A stretch of DNA of 64,000 nucleotides, taken from positions 66,923,747 through 66,987,746 of the forward strand of contig NC_088784.1 in NCBI RefSeq assembly GCF_958450345.1, given 5' to 3'. Below the pieces are notes generated by a model. The model had not been told where the DNA came from. It saw nothing but the letters and a program-made list of their open reading frames with translations, and did no database searches. The translations under genes were made by a program, and so were the position numbers. Of the stretch, positions 36,863 to 50,379 are shown in pieces. Source of the stretch: Calliphora vicina. Taxonomy: Eukaryota > Arthropoda > Insecta > Diptera > Calliphoridae. The first letter of the stretch is position 1; the number at the start of each line of letters is the position of its first letter.

Positions 36863-38027
36863 ACATTAAAAATTGTTCGACAATTTTCCTTAAAATAATA
36901 TTTTGTAAAAGTAATTTCTAAAAATATATCATAATATTAACACCCTCTTTTAACATTTAAATCAACTTTTTTTTTTCTTGGACCATCACTCAGGGGATGA
37001 CCCCTACTTATGCAAAGCATTGTTTTGGAAGTAGGAAAATAGGTTATGGGAGGGAGGATAGAGGGAGTAGTGTTTGTGGACATTTGATTTGAATTTTCCT
37101 ATATTGAGGATAGACTTCAGGAGGTAGCTTATTCCACATACGGACAGTACGGCTAAAGAACGAATTTTCCCTGTAATGTGTTGTGCGATCCACTGTCCAG
37201 TTGACAACGAATTGATGTGCCCTTGCCGAAGGGCGTGTGTTGCGTAAAAACTACTGGTTTTGGGAACAAGTTCCCTAATTTCAGCAGAGCACATACCATT
37301 GTAGTATCGGTAGAACAGTGAAACACAACCCAAATTGCGACGATGTTCCAGTGAGTCAATAGAGCTGGATACCCTACTGTCACCGATAAGCATCTTCGCC
37401 CTCTCCTGTAAGCGGTCCAGTAACTCCAAAATAGACTTCGAAGCACCGGCCCACACATGAGAGTTGTATTCCATTTTAGGTCGGATATAAGTGGTGTAAA
37501 TAGTAAGGAGATCAGATGGAGTGAAGTATTTCTTACACCGTTTTAGAAAACCAAGGCACTTGAATGATTCTTTCGACACTCGAAAAATGTGTTTTGTCCA
37601 GCGGACATCGCACTGAATACTCATTCCTAGAGCATCAAGAGCTTCTGATTCCTTAATATTTACACCACCCATTAAAACAGATGGAGCAACATGATCTGTT
37701 GTGCGTTTGTGAGTTAACATACAACATTGAGTCTTGCGCGCATTGAAATCGACTCTATTCGCACAACCCCATTCAGAGATTGTCACAAGATCTTGGTTGA
37801 GCGTATCATTCATATTTTGCCCCCCCAATCTCCGACATGCTTGGTTTATAATTGAATGCATATGAATGGCAAATGTTACTGTCATCTGCAAAAGAGTAGA
37901 TAAGGTTGGAAGTTTGACGTAGAAGGTCGTTAATAAAGATAAGAAATAGAGTAGGGGAAAGGACGGAGCCTTGCGGTACCCCTGAACTGATCTTGAACTC
38001 GTTTGATGAAATTCCATATATAACAAC

Positions 38028-39438
<1,411 letters not shown>

Positions 39439-39782
39439 ATAACAACTCGTATAGTGCGATCTCTGAGAAAGCTCGATATAAATCGAGAGAAGTTATTACC
39501 GACACCAAAAGCAATAAGTTTTGCTAAAAGCAATAAGTTTTGCTAAAAGCAAAAAACATTTTTAATAATTTTTGTCTATGACAAGAATCACTGTGCGGCA
39601 TCTCTTTCACGTACATCAATTCACACATTGAGAGACATAAACACATACTTTTGCACACATTGCTCTTTAAACATTTTACATTTTAAATCAACATTATTAC
39701 TTACACTTCTGTTAATTTTATTTCTGTTTGTTTTAATGTATTTTGTTTTTTGCTATTTTTATACTCATCATCAACGAAAATG

Positions 39783-40188
39783 GGTGGTATTATGATTGTG
39801 GCACTCGGTTTGTAACATACAACCAAAAATAATATATATCCTGGGCTCCTATGTTCAAGTAATTTTCTGAGGGGGAACTTATATGGGGACCACCTCAGAA
39901 AATTACTTGAACATAAACAATATGAACCTTAATCTTGTTTACCAACTCTTGTGAGGATCGGTTCATAATAAACCCTACCCGTCATATTACGCCAATATCT
40001 TAAAAATATTTTATTGTCGATAAATAATTTATATATAATAATACTAATACTAATTCGATATAAAAATTAAATTCTGTGCAGTTCGGACCATACTTGATTC
40101 AAGTCTCCATAGAAGGCCAAAACTACACATTTATAGTGGGTGTACAAGATTCGGCACAACCGACTATATCACTCTTACTTGTTTTAAT
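39783..40188 (-). mobile_element. DINE/Helentron-like family 2 fragment, reverse
   Basis: The right side reads ACAAGATTCGGCACAACCGA, then CTATATCACTCTTACTTGTT, the inverse of the family-2 start at 63393. It contains a perfect 22-bp hairpin at 39851-39914. Confidence 0.65.
39851..39914. repeat. Perfect 22-bp inverted repeat with 20-bp loop
   Basis: ATGTTCAAGTAATTTTCTGA-GG (39851-39872) is repeated exactly inverted at 39893-39914. Confidence 0.9.
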
Positions 40189-40589
40189 TTCATTCTATTT
40201 TGGGAAACAAAAAAAAAAACAAGTAGAAGACAAATAAATGAATAAAAGTGTGTTAGTGAGTGAGTAAATGAATGAATGAATGAAACAAATGAAATAAATG
40301 AATGTTTGAATTGAGATGGATAGTGTTGCCACTATATTTCAAACAACACATATCATGTGTAATTTTAACCTGAATGATGTGGAAAGCTTTGTTCGAAAAC
40401 TTAAAAGAAGAAGATCTCCTAAAAATGTTAATTAAATAACGTAGAAAGTTAAGAAAAATCACGCAATGGCTCACAGTGTCTCAGGATCATTTTACATCGG
40501 CCAAAACTCTGTAACTTTTGAACCGATAGAGATATTTTAGAATGTTTTTTTTTATGAATTTTTCTCGTTTTAACATTAATTCGGTATAT
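40189..40589. other. AT-rich DNA
   Basis: A GAGTGAGTAAATGAATGAAT-type simple repeat is at about 40258-40305. No gene seen. Confidence 0.4.
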
Positions 40590-40795
40590 ATAAAACTTAT
40601 TTGGAGCAAAATTTGTGTAAATACCTATATAAATTAACCATTCATCATTTGTATGGGAGCTAGGTGAAATAATGGACCGATTTCAGCCAGTTTCTAAAAG
40701 CTTTATCCTCGGCCCGAAAAAAATTTATGTACCAAATTTTATCGCAAGATTTTCAAAATTGCGACTTGTACTTTGCGCCAGCCATATGAACAGTA
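40590..40795 (+). mobile_element. DINE/Helentron-like fragment (family 1)
   Basis: Core blocks AAACTTATTTGGAGCAAAAT, ATTTGTATGGGAGCTAGGTG and GCGACTTGTACTTTGCG remain. Both ends are missing. Confidence 0.75.
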
Positions 40796-41085
40796 AAATA
40801 AAAATAAAAAAATGGGAGTAATTTCATTTAAATGAAAAAAGTGTTCAACAAACAGCTCAAAGCAGGTCAATAAGTATATATGGGCTTAAAGCGGACACTT
40901 TGGCCTTTCTCCTGGTGGCAAAATTAGTTTAACCACTTTTGACCCTAAGGACTTCTATTCCACTGAAATTAAAATTTGACTAAAATATGGTACCAGAGAA
41001 AAATTTTAATAAAACAGCAGGTATAAACGTTACAGTCACATATCTTACAAGTTCTTAAAGACTATTATCCCACCAACATAACAAA

Positions 41086-41848
41086 AACAAGTAAGAAAGT
41101 ATGGTCGGTCAAGCCCGACCATATAATACCCTACACCAAGTAAATGAGTAAAAATATTTTTCTTTTAAAATTTCAATAATTTATATTTTTGAGTGATTTT
41201 TGGAAGTGGGCCTTATATGGGAGCTATGACCAATTATGGACCGATCACCATAAAATTAGGTCGTGTGATTTATGTCTATATTAAAGTTAACTATGTTGAT
41301 TTTTGTGTGTATACCAACATTTTTAAGCGATTTATGCACGTTAAAGTGATTTTCGGAAGCGGGTCTTATATGGGAGCTATGACTAATTATGCACCGATCG
41401 TAATAAAATTTGGTGACATGAATTTCGTATGTATAAAAGTTATTTGGAGCGAAATTTGTGTAGATACATATATAAATAAACATTTATGACCGATAAAGTC
41501 CAATTTCGGGAGGACATTTGTATGGGGGCTATATGAAATAATGGACCGATTTCAGCCAGTTTCAATAGGGTTCGTCCTTGGGCCGAAAAAATTATATGTA
41601 CCAAATTTTATCGAATTATATTCAAAATTGCGACCTGTACTTTGCGCACAAGGTTTACATGGACAGCCAGCCAGCCAACCAGACGGACGGACGGACGGAC
41701 GGACGGACATCGTTTAATCGACTCAGAAAGTGATTCTAAGTCGATCGGTATACTTTAAGGTGGGTGCTAGACTAATATTTTTGGACGTTACAAACATCTG
41801 CACAAACGCATAATACCCTCCCCACTATGGTGGTGTAGGGTATAAAAA
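41086..41848 (+). mobile_element. DINE/Helentron-like element (family 1), near full length
   Basis: It has the 5' start AACAAGTAAGAAAGTATGG, the hairpin GGTCGGTCAAGCCCGACC, ATACCCTACACC and the 3' inverse GGTGTAGGGTAT. The GACG tract (about 41684-41707) is one of the longest in the window. Confidence 0.87.
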
Positions 41849-41962
41849 TCATCAGATTATCGATAATAGTTTGCGAGTAATAATAATTTACAAAAATCAA
41901 ATTTTTTATAAAATAACATAAAATATTTGATTTTAAAAGCATGCCCCACCCACAATTGCCTA

Positions 41963-42770
41963 GAGTAACTTCGGGTAATGTGGACTACCGTTTTGTTTTT
42001 TCTAAATTTTGGCCACAATATATATGGATATTAAAAGAGTTGTGAAGCAATAAATTAGCTAATGTATTCTCTAATGGTTTTTGCAGTTGAAAATTTTTTC
42101 CGTTAAAGGATAAAAAATTTATGTGAAAATATTTTAAGGAACCCAAAACTCAGCATTAAAAAAATTGGAGGGTAATATGGACCACTATATGAGGGTAATG
42201 TGGACTAGTATTTAATACATAAAATTCATGAACCAGCTAATCATGAATGATTAAAAAATTTAATTTCAATATATTTTTATTAATACAAACTAAAAAGTCG
42301 CGTTCTTGGCTTAGATAGATTGCTTACAAAGTACATAGTTATTGTCGGGTAATATGGACCAGTAGTACATAATCAAGTAATTTAAGTGGTCCACATTACA
42401 CGAACTTGGGTTACAGTGGTAAAAAGTTATTTTTACCTAATAATCTAAATGTGCTTAAATTCTTACCAAATATATGCAAAACTACGTGTCCACTTTAACT
42501 ATATAAAACAACCAAACATTAAATTCTACCAAGTAACTGTACCAAATTTTGTTTCTTACATGAGCCGAAAAAAATGTTGAGCAGGCGCATTAATTTCAAT
42601 ACAAGAATAAAAAGTCAACATATCAATAACTCATGAAAGCAAATGTGCAATTGTCGTTTCAAACAAATTGTAAAATGTACGACAAATCAGTTTTATCATA
42701 CCTTCAATAGTTTCTGAAAAAAGACACTGGTCCACATTAGACGCATAGTCCACAATACCCGAAGTTACTC
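41963..42770. mobile_element. Inverted-repeat element with repeated GGTAATRTGGACYA motif, 808 bp
   Basis: The ends GAGTAACTTCGGGTAATGTG and CACAATACCCGAAGTTACTC are inverses and are flanked by TA (41961-41962 and 42771-42772). Inside, the motif GGTAATRTGGACYA or its complement occurs about seven times (near 41974, 42171, 42194, 42346, 42391, 42728 and 42747). The TA flanks suggest a Tc1/mariner/pogo-type mobiliser. No transposase. Confidence 0.75.
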
Positions 42771-42904
42771 TATATGTTTATCTAATTTTTTGGCTACCTT
42801 AGTTTGAATGTGTTTAATATTGAATGGCATTAAAAATTTTGAAATCGGAGTTAACAAAACGTTGGACTTTTGTCCGATGAAATTAAGTTCTGAGCCACCG
42901 TGCC

Positions 42905-43010
42905 GCGCACAGTGGGTTCGATGGTACCCAAAGTAGCGATTAATTCATAGAAGCCGTAGTTTTAAAATATTATATTTTTTTATTGACTAGTTATTATATT
43001 TTATTGACTA
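42905..43010 (+). mobile_element. Left-end fragment of the 3188-4493 family
   Basis: GCGCACAGTGGGTTCGATGG and GCGATTAATTCATAGAAGCC, then GTAGTTTTAAAATATTATAT, match the left 100 bp of that element. The rest is replaced by a Helitron-like repeat. Confidence 0.8.
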
Positions 43011-44387
43011 GTTATTATAAACGGCTGAACCGATTTCATTGAAATTTTGAACATAGATAGATTTTTTTTTGGAAGCGTAAATAGGCTATATCATTTTTTA
43101 ATACTTGGACCAGAAAGATATTTAAAGGGGGAAAACCGGTAAAATTGATACCTTTAGTTCTTAAACAATCAAGAGTAAACGGCTACACCGATTTGATTGA
43201 AATTTGGAACATAGATATTCCTTTACTTGGAAGCAATAATAGACTATATAGTTTTTCTCAAATTGGACCATAAAGGGACAAAAGAGGGCAAAATTTGTAC
43301 CACCCATACAAAGTAAATAGTTATTTTCGAATATCTGCAGAACTAAAATTGTGACTATTTTCAAACTTTATACGAATCAATTTCGTATCACTGTTTGAAG
43401 TTTAACTAAAAATGGGATGGATCGGAACAGGGGGTGTGACACCTCCCATACAAAGTAAATAGTTATTTTCAAATATATGGTGAACTATAATTGTGGAAGT
43501 CTTGAAATTTAGTCCGAATAGCACCCTTATCATTCTACATGGTTTGGCTGAAAATGGGCGGTATTAAATTAGTGGGCGTGGCACCTACCATACAAAGTAA
43601 ATAGTTATTTTCGAATATCTGGAGAACTGTAAATGGGAAAGGCTTCAAACTTCATATGAGTTAATTTCTTATCAGTGCAAGAAGTTAGTAAAAAAAAAGG
43701 GTAGGATCGGAAGTCGGGGTGTGTCGCCCTCGTACAAAGTAATTAGTTATTTCTAAATATCTTGAGATCTATAATTACTAGATTCTTCCAACTTTGTCCG
43801 AATAGCTCTCTTATCATTTTACATGGAAAAGCTGAAAATGGGCGGGAGTGGATAAGTGGGCGTGGAACTTCCCATACAAAGTATATAGTATTTTCGAATA
43901 TCTGCAGAACTATTATTACGACAGCCTTCAAACTTTTTACGAATCAATTTTTTATCAGTACATTAAGTTTATCCAAAAATGGGACGGATGGGAACAAGGG
44001 GTATGGCACCTTAATTAATTTCTGGCATACCAGGACACTGGCATCAACGTAATTTACACAAAATTTAAAGACTCTTACAATTAGATTCACTTGATATTCG
44101 AATATTTATATATTTTATATACAATGATAACAAAATAACTCATTTGAAGCATTACTTTAACTATTATAATAAATAGCTTTCATATCATTATAAGAAGTCT
44201 GACTAAAAAGTTTCAAGATTTTTTAAAATCACAGGATATTTTTTATACCTTCAACGGCATAGTATGCAATTAATCACAAACAAGAAATTCCGGTATTAAT
44301 TATATTCATTTATTTGCTTATAAAATCTTTTCACATTTTTTTTATTTTACTTCGACAGGGGTAGCGAAGCGCACCGGGTCAAGCTAG
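43010..44387 (+). mobile_element. Helitron-like element with 142-bp minisatellite
   Basis: The 3' end GTAGCGAAGCGCACCGGGTC then AAGCTAG|T gives a CTAG-T terminus. The body contains at least five diverged units of 137-148 bp (starts near 43302, 43445, 43587, 43735 and 43872), each with CATACAAAGTAAATAGTTAT and a following GAACTATAATTG-type block. The 5' part has AACGGCTGAACCGATTTCAT. No 5' TC terminus was found and no protein. Confidence 0.6.
43302..44010 (+). repeat. Minisatellite, about 142-bp unit, five diverged copies
   Basis: Successive unit starts at about 43302, 43445, 43587, 43735 and 43872. A second, more decayed array of the same unit is at about 26700-27560. Confidence 0.8.
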
Positions 44388-46477
44388 TTATTAATAAATT
44401 TGTTGTTAATTCAAAGGTACTTTATGAAAATCGGGAAAGAATTGGATCCGTTATGAACAAAAAAGCAGACCAAGGTAGGTAAAAAACATAAAATTTTAGA
44501 TCTTGACTAGTAGAATCTATATATATGAAAATCTTTTAAATCGGATCGCAAACAAATATGGCATCATTTTTAATTTGTAATATGGCTCGGCGCCCCCTAT
44601 ATGTTATAAGCCCAAATTCAAAACTTAAACTTAACACCTCCTCTATATCCATGGGAATTTTTATTAAAATCGGTATATTCGTTTAGAAGTTACAGATTTA
44701 TTTCATCTTTTTTTCTCAGATCCCCCACTGTGCGCCATCTGAACTTAATGCATGTTTTAATTCGTCCGTTTTATGAAATTTAAATTGCTGTCGAATTGAT
44801 GACGTACAAATCTGTGGATTCCGTTACATCCCAAGATGATGTCGTCAACTATCCAACCGAGTTTTGTAAACTTGCTGGAATTTCCCGGATTACCGCCACA
44901 CAATCTCCAACTAAAAGTCGGATCGGTAATCATAATGTTGCGAAACATAAACTAACCACTTATTTGTAATAGCACCCGACTTGCGGTAAAAAAAATGTAT
45001 ATTAGTTTTGGTGGCCACACTGGCAAGTATTTTCTGTATATTTATTTAGAGATTATTGGGTATAAGAAAAATTGTTTTTGGAATGGCAAAATAACATTGA
45101 AATGTGTGTAATAATTTACGTCAGAAAGTGAGGAAATTATTTTTTTTTAGCTATGAATAATATTTTTGTTTAGAGGAAAATTGACACAGTTTAAAATGTA
45201 CTCGCCAGGGACCAATGAACAATTTTTTAAAAAAGTTACACGGTGCTACGATGGAATAAAACTTGGAAAACGACCTAGCGTGGGTTATAGGGCTTGCTGA
45301 GTACATTAGAAATTGTTTCAGAAACACCCTCATTATTCTGAAAAAACCGTTTTCAGTGATATTCGTCAACTTATCGATCTATAAATCAGTCAGTCTTCGT
45401 ACGACTTTAAATTTTTAAACGGGATTGGAAAGAGAACAGATTACGCTTTAAAATGACGTGCATTTTTGATGCACTTTGTTAGTTATAACTTATGTTCTTA
45501 ACAAACCATCGTCAGAAAAAAAAATTAGTATTACTTTGTAAAGATGGTAATTAAAACATAAAGAAAATCCAATAACATTAAAAAATTAAATTCCAATGAA
45601 AGTGGTTTTATTCCAAAAAATGTCAGTTTTACTCTTTGTTAAAAAGCTTAATACTTAAAGAATTTCACTTACAATTGGAATATAATTCTGTGACAGCCCG
45701 GGATTTATCATCCCGGACCTAGCAAATTCGTTCTTGGCCTCAAAAGGTTAGCAGTCCTTTTGGCTCGCAATCCATATGTTGACAGAAAATGGAAAAAACA
45801 ATGGACAATATTTTGAATAAAATTATATTATACAAATTTTTTAAAATAAAAGCTAAATATTCGAAAAAGATTCTCATTTTTAAGTCATACACCCGATTTA
45901 AAAAATATTTTTTTCACGCAATTACTAATGAATTTTCACTTAAATTTATTTAAAATATTAAATTAAAAAAACATTTTTTTAATAATTTTTATACCTCGTT
46001 AACTTTTGGGCTCCCTCATCGATGTAAATCACGCCAGCGTATTGTACATTTTAAGCTTTTGATGAGCTAAAAAAAATATGAAAAAATGGACTCAAATTTA
46101 AACAAAAAAATTAAAACTAGATTTTTGAAAATACTATAAATACTATTGGAAAATTGTTTATAAAACTAAATTTTTGACCTTTCAGCGTTGCATGAATTTC
46201 GATATTATTCATAGCAACCGTATCTAATTATTTAACTAAGTAATATATGCTGAGTTTGTCTAATAGCCTTTTCCCTTACCCAGTATATGTCTGTGTTTCA
46301 CAAACGAGCTGTGTATATACAACTATTTGTATCAATGTAAGAGATTTTTCCTTTAGTTTAATTAGTAGTAATTGTCAAATTTGAACTAGGTATATCAAAA
46401 CTTGAACAGGTCAACATGTAGAAGTATCGCTAGTTCAATTGTATGCATTAAGTGGAAAACAAACAAAAACAATTACG
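44388..46477. other. AT-rich DNA with a family-2 DINE-like block and a small unknown ORF
   Basis: Positions 44430-44735 resemble the 32810-33130 interior of a family-2 element (CAAATTCAAAACTTAAACTT and TTTAGAAGTTACAGATTTAT). At 44757-44948 the minus strand has a 63-codon frame with GWIVDDIILGCNGIHRFV. It faintly recalls the ILG.D motif of retroelement proteases but lacks DTG, so I leave it unassigned. Confidence 0.35.
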
Positions 46478-47420
46478 GAAATATAGTCGGTCAAGCCCGA
46501 CCATATGATAACCTACACCAATCTAATTAATGAACAATTGCTTTAAATTTATACTATACTTATTAAAATGATTTTTCGAAGTGGACAATATAGGGAACCC
46601 TTAACTAATTATGGACCGATGCTTCTAAAGTTAAGTGACATGACTTTTATATATATCGATGGCTTGATATAAAAAAGGGGTAACTAATTTTTTTTTCAAA
46701 AATTTCAATGAAAAAGGGGTTATATAAATAACTTCATTAAAATAAAAAAAACTTATTTTAAATGAGAAATAAAATGTGACGTTTCTTCTTATTAAAAATT
46801 GCATTAGAACTTTTTTTGTATCTAAAATTTTATGGATTTTGTTAAGTTTTTTCCTTCTCCTGTAATGTAACAACAAATCGATTTACGCCTTTTTTATATT
46901 AAGCCATCGATATATAAATTATGTATTTGTATTGAATTTTATTGGAATACCAACATTTTTAAGAGATTTATGCTAGTTAAAGTGATTTTCGGAAGTGGGG
47001 CTATATGGCAGCTATGACTAATTATGGACCGATAAGCACAACATTTGGTGAGGTGATTTCGTCTTATATAGAACTTATTTTTGCTGAATTTGTTTTGGAT
47101 ATCTACATAACTGAGATATACGTATATGAGAGCTTAACTATTTTCAGATAGAGGATTCGTATGGGGGCTAGGAGAAATAATGGACCGATTCTAACCAAAT
47201 TCAATAGGCTTTATCTTTGGAATTGCGACCTGTAGTTTGATTACAAGGTTTACATGGACGGACGGACAGACAGACGGACATCGCTTAATTGATCGCTTAA
47301 AGTCATCCTGAGCATTTTGGTATACTTTAAGATGGGTGCTGGGACAATATTTTTGCACGTTACAAACATCAGCACTAATCCAATATACCCCCCCTAACTT
47401 TGGAGGTGTAGGGTATAAAT
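46478..47420 (+). mobile_element. DINE/Helentron-like element (family 1), decayed, with MITE insertion
   Basis: It has the hairpin GTCGGTCAAGCCCGACC near 46490, the core CGTATGGGGGCTAGGAGAAA near 47158, the GGACGGACGGACAG tract near 47256, and the end GGAGGTGTAGGGTATAAAT at 47402-47420. A short MITE (46661-46905) interrupts it. Confidence 0.8.
46661..46905. mobile_element. 245-bp MITE inserted in a DINE
   Basis: The ends GGCTTGATATAAAAAAGG and CCTTTTTTATATTAAGCC are inverses. ATCGAT lies on both sides (46655-46660 and 46906-46911). Because ATCGAT is palindromic, the exact boundary and duplication length (4-6 bp) are ambiguous. Confidence 0.8.
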
Positions 47421-47762
47421 AGATTTTACAATACAACATAAATTTTGTCCGTAATTGGGGTAATTTGTGTGGACTCAAACAGGCAAAAGTAATCATTACT
47501 CCGTCCAAAAGTAGATGCTATCGCTCGAAAAGTGCGATTTGAGAAAACTTACGGGATTTTTTACTGGACACTGTGGTTTTAGATACGACTAATTAACATT
47601 AGATAATGTTGAGACAGACACTGCTCGGAAGGGCCTTAATGGCTCCTGGTGATGTTTTTGATATTTCATCTAACAGGATAATTGATTTCATACGTCATGA
47701 TGAGGCAATATTGATAATTAATAATAATAGAATCGAGAGTGGTAGGTGTGATACGTAATAGG

Positions 47763-47994
47763 CAAAGTAAATTAATAAAGTAGCGACAGTACTACAACAA
47801 ATACAACATTTACAAAAACCACAAGCAATTTTGATTTTGGTTTAAGGTCTGAGCTGTCAAAGTTGCCTGTTGTTGTTTTTGCTTTTGGGCTTGTTGTATT
47901 TTTCGCCACAACAACCACAAGTGAATTGACAGTTCAGACCTAATAAAAAAAATAGTCAGCTGTTCTACTGAGTCTACTTTATTAATTTACTTTG
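47763..47994. mobile_element. hAT-like MITE, 232 bp, 8-bp TSD
   Basis: The ends CAAAGTAAATTAATAAAGTA and TACTTTATTAATTTACTTTG are exact inverses (about 21 bp). Perfect 8-bp duplications GTAATAGG lie at 47755-47762 and 47995-48002. An internal inverse pair (AGGTCTGAGCTGTCAA and TTGACAGTTCAGACCT) gives further fold-back. No coding capacity. Confidence 0.92.
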
Positions 47995-48354
47995 GTAATA
48001 GGTATCAGAAACCTTGTAATATGCATTGCTGAATGTGGAATATAACCAAGTCTTCCTTACAAAATTTATTAGGATTTTCCAAATTGTTTTATTTTCCCTT
48101 TTTCATAATTTATTATTTTAAACAAATATTATCCTGCATATACTAAAGCAGCATGCTCAAATGTTGCTGTATTCAACATAAAATATTCATATGTAAAGGG
48201 CCTTCCGAACTGTGACAGTTCATAGTCGCTGTATTGTTGAAACTATATCTATCGAATTGGCTGTCGTTTTTATGTTTGTTTCGCCAAATCAAAAAATTCA
48301 ATAGCACGTCCAAATGATAAAATTGTTTTATGAAAATGGGTGTTGTCTTCGGCC

Positions 48355-48725
48355 AAAGTTTCATGTCCGATTACCAACATCTTTTGGCCTGAATTGGATG
48401 ATATGTACATCAACAACATGTGGTTTCAACAGGACAGCGATACGTGCCACACTACTCATACCAGATTGAACATTCTGCACGAGTGATTTAAGGGCAAGGT
48501 CATCTTAAGTGGAGCTGTCCACGGACAAACTGCGATTTAGCCATTTAAATTTTTCTTAAGTCGCAGGTCTATGTAAAAAAAATCCGCAAGCCACAGCGGT
48601 CCTCAAAGCCAAAATAATCCAAACTATTGGTCAAATAAGCTTGCTTTATGCGCCAGAGTCATGGAAAATTGAACATTTAACATGTAATGGCATCGATAGG
48701 TCTTTATAATGAATAAAAACTGTCG
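48355..48725 (+). pseudogene. mariner-type transposase relic (C-terminal part)
   Basis: Frames read FWPELDDMYINNMWFQQDSD and TCHTTHTRLNILHE, then stops, and after a shift NPQATAVLKAKIIQTIGQI then PESW. The MWFQQD..TCHT block carries the second catalytic Asp of a mariner/IS630-type enzyme, and NPQ-T--L---I---I is the usual C-terminal helix region. The catalytic third acidic residue region is degraded (GAVHGQTAI*PF). Surrounding transposon ends were not found. Confidence 0.7.
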
Positions 48726-49078
48726 ATGATATTTCACACACACTTTGTTTTATTTAAATTTAATGATAGGAAGCACCTATTAAAAGGCACTTTAGCAAAA
48801 AAAAAAGTGTCCTTTACATATATATACATAGTTTCCGGTACATGATTGTAAAAATAGCGATTTTTAACATTTATTGTTTTTAGAATTTTTTATTGAATGT
48901 AAATTTATCTTTTATCATTTGTTCCTATGGTTTTGTAAACTTCTATATAGCAACCAATATGTCACAACTAATTGTACGTACATATGTATGTATGGATTTC
49001 AATATTTTGATTTAAATAAATATTTAAAATTCTCCTGTGACTTCTTGCAAAAATATAATTTAATTTGTTTCATATTTT
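48726..49078. other. AT-rich DNA
   Basis: Nothing recognised. Confidence 0.4.
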
Positions 49079-49560
49079 TATACTCTACAGCACCATAGTG
49101 TTGAGGGTATTATGCGTTTGTGCAGATGTTTGTAACGCCCAAAAATATTAGTCTAACAACCACATTAAAGTATAGCGATCGACTCAGAATCAATTTTTGA
49201 GTCAATTTAACGATGTACATCCGCCTGGCTGGCTGGTTGGCTGCCCATGTAAAATGATATTTGAAGATATTTAGACCCAATTAGTTACATTTTACAGCTA
49301 GCCGCCATACAAATGTCCTCTAGGACTTTAGCGGTCATAAATGTTTAATTTATGACCGAATAAGTTTTGTATATATAGAAGACATTTCACGTAATTCTAT
49401 GATGATCGGTCCATAATTAGTCATAGCTCCCATATAATAACCGCTTCCGAAAATCACTTTAACGAGCATAAATCTCTTAAAAATTTTGGTATCATAGATG
49501 TAGACATAAATCATACGACCTAATTTCATGGCCTGACCATACTTTCATAATTTTTGTTGT
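49079..49560 (-). mobile_element. DINE/Helentron-like element (family 1), decayed, reverse
   Basis: It starts TATACTCTACAGCACCATAG and includes TTATGCGTTTGTGCAGATGT, CGCCCAAAAATATTAGTCTA and CATAATTAGTCATAGCTCCC. The right side ends near GGCCTGACCATACTTTCAT. Confidence 0.8.
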
Positions 49561-50379
49561 TGTTTTTTTCAATAATTTTTTTTGCAACCAATTTGAATAA
49601 ATAAATTTTAAAATAACCCAATAAACATTTTTACTGGAATTCAAGTTGAAAGCAAATATAACTCAAGCCTTGAATTATAGTCAAGCAATTGAATTACAGT
49701 TGTATTACATTTTATTTCAATAGCATTCTCCAACAAAAAGGAAACATACATAAATTCAAGCCATATGTTTTCTTTTTGAAAAATATTTAATTTTTCAAGT
49801 TTAAAACATAATTTGCATTCAAGTCAAATTCCAACAAAATGTTCAAGTGCTTGAATTTTTGGGACTTTGGTGCATATTGGTAAGTAAGTAAGTATATTGA
49901 GCTGAACTCAAATACTAGGGTATTCATTCGACTATGATCGTTCGATTAATCGAATAATTTCTTACGAATAATTATTCGAACAATTTAAAAATGGCCATTT
50001 TCGAATAACGAATAATTCGAACAATTTTATGTAGAATAATCGATTAAAACGAATAAATGTTCATATATATTTAAATTTATTAAATTAATTAAAATTTTTC
50101 ATAATTTCAAATTTAAATAAGTAATAATGACTCACAAAAATTGTATTGTTTCTGAAATGAAACAAATAACTAAAGACAAAGAGACAAAGTGTTCCGATAG
50201 CTCCTTCTATAAATATATAAATATTACCACAAGAAGTTGCAATTCTAAAAACAAATCTTTCAAAATTTTTATCTTATGATTTGAACCAATGAAAATAAAA
50301 GATACGGAATAAAATATTTGTTATTTCGCGGGCGAAATATTAGAATAATCGCTATTAATAATCAAAATTGTAACATAGA

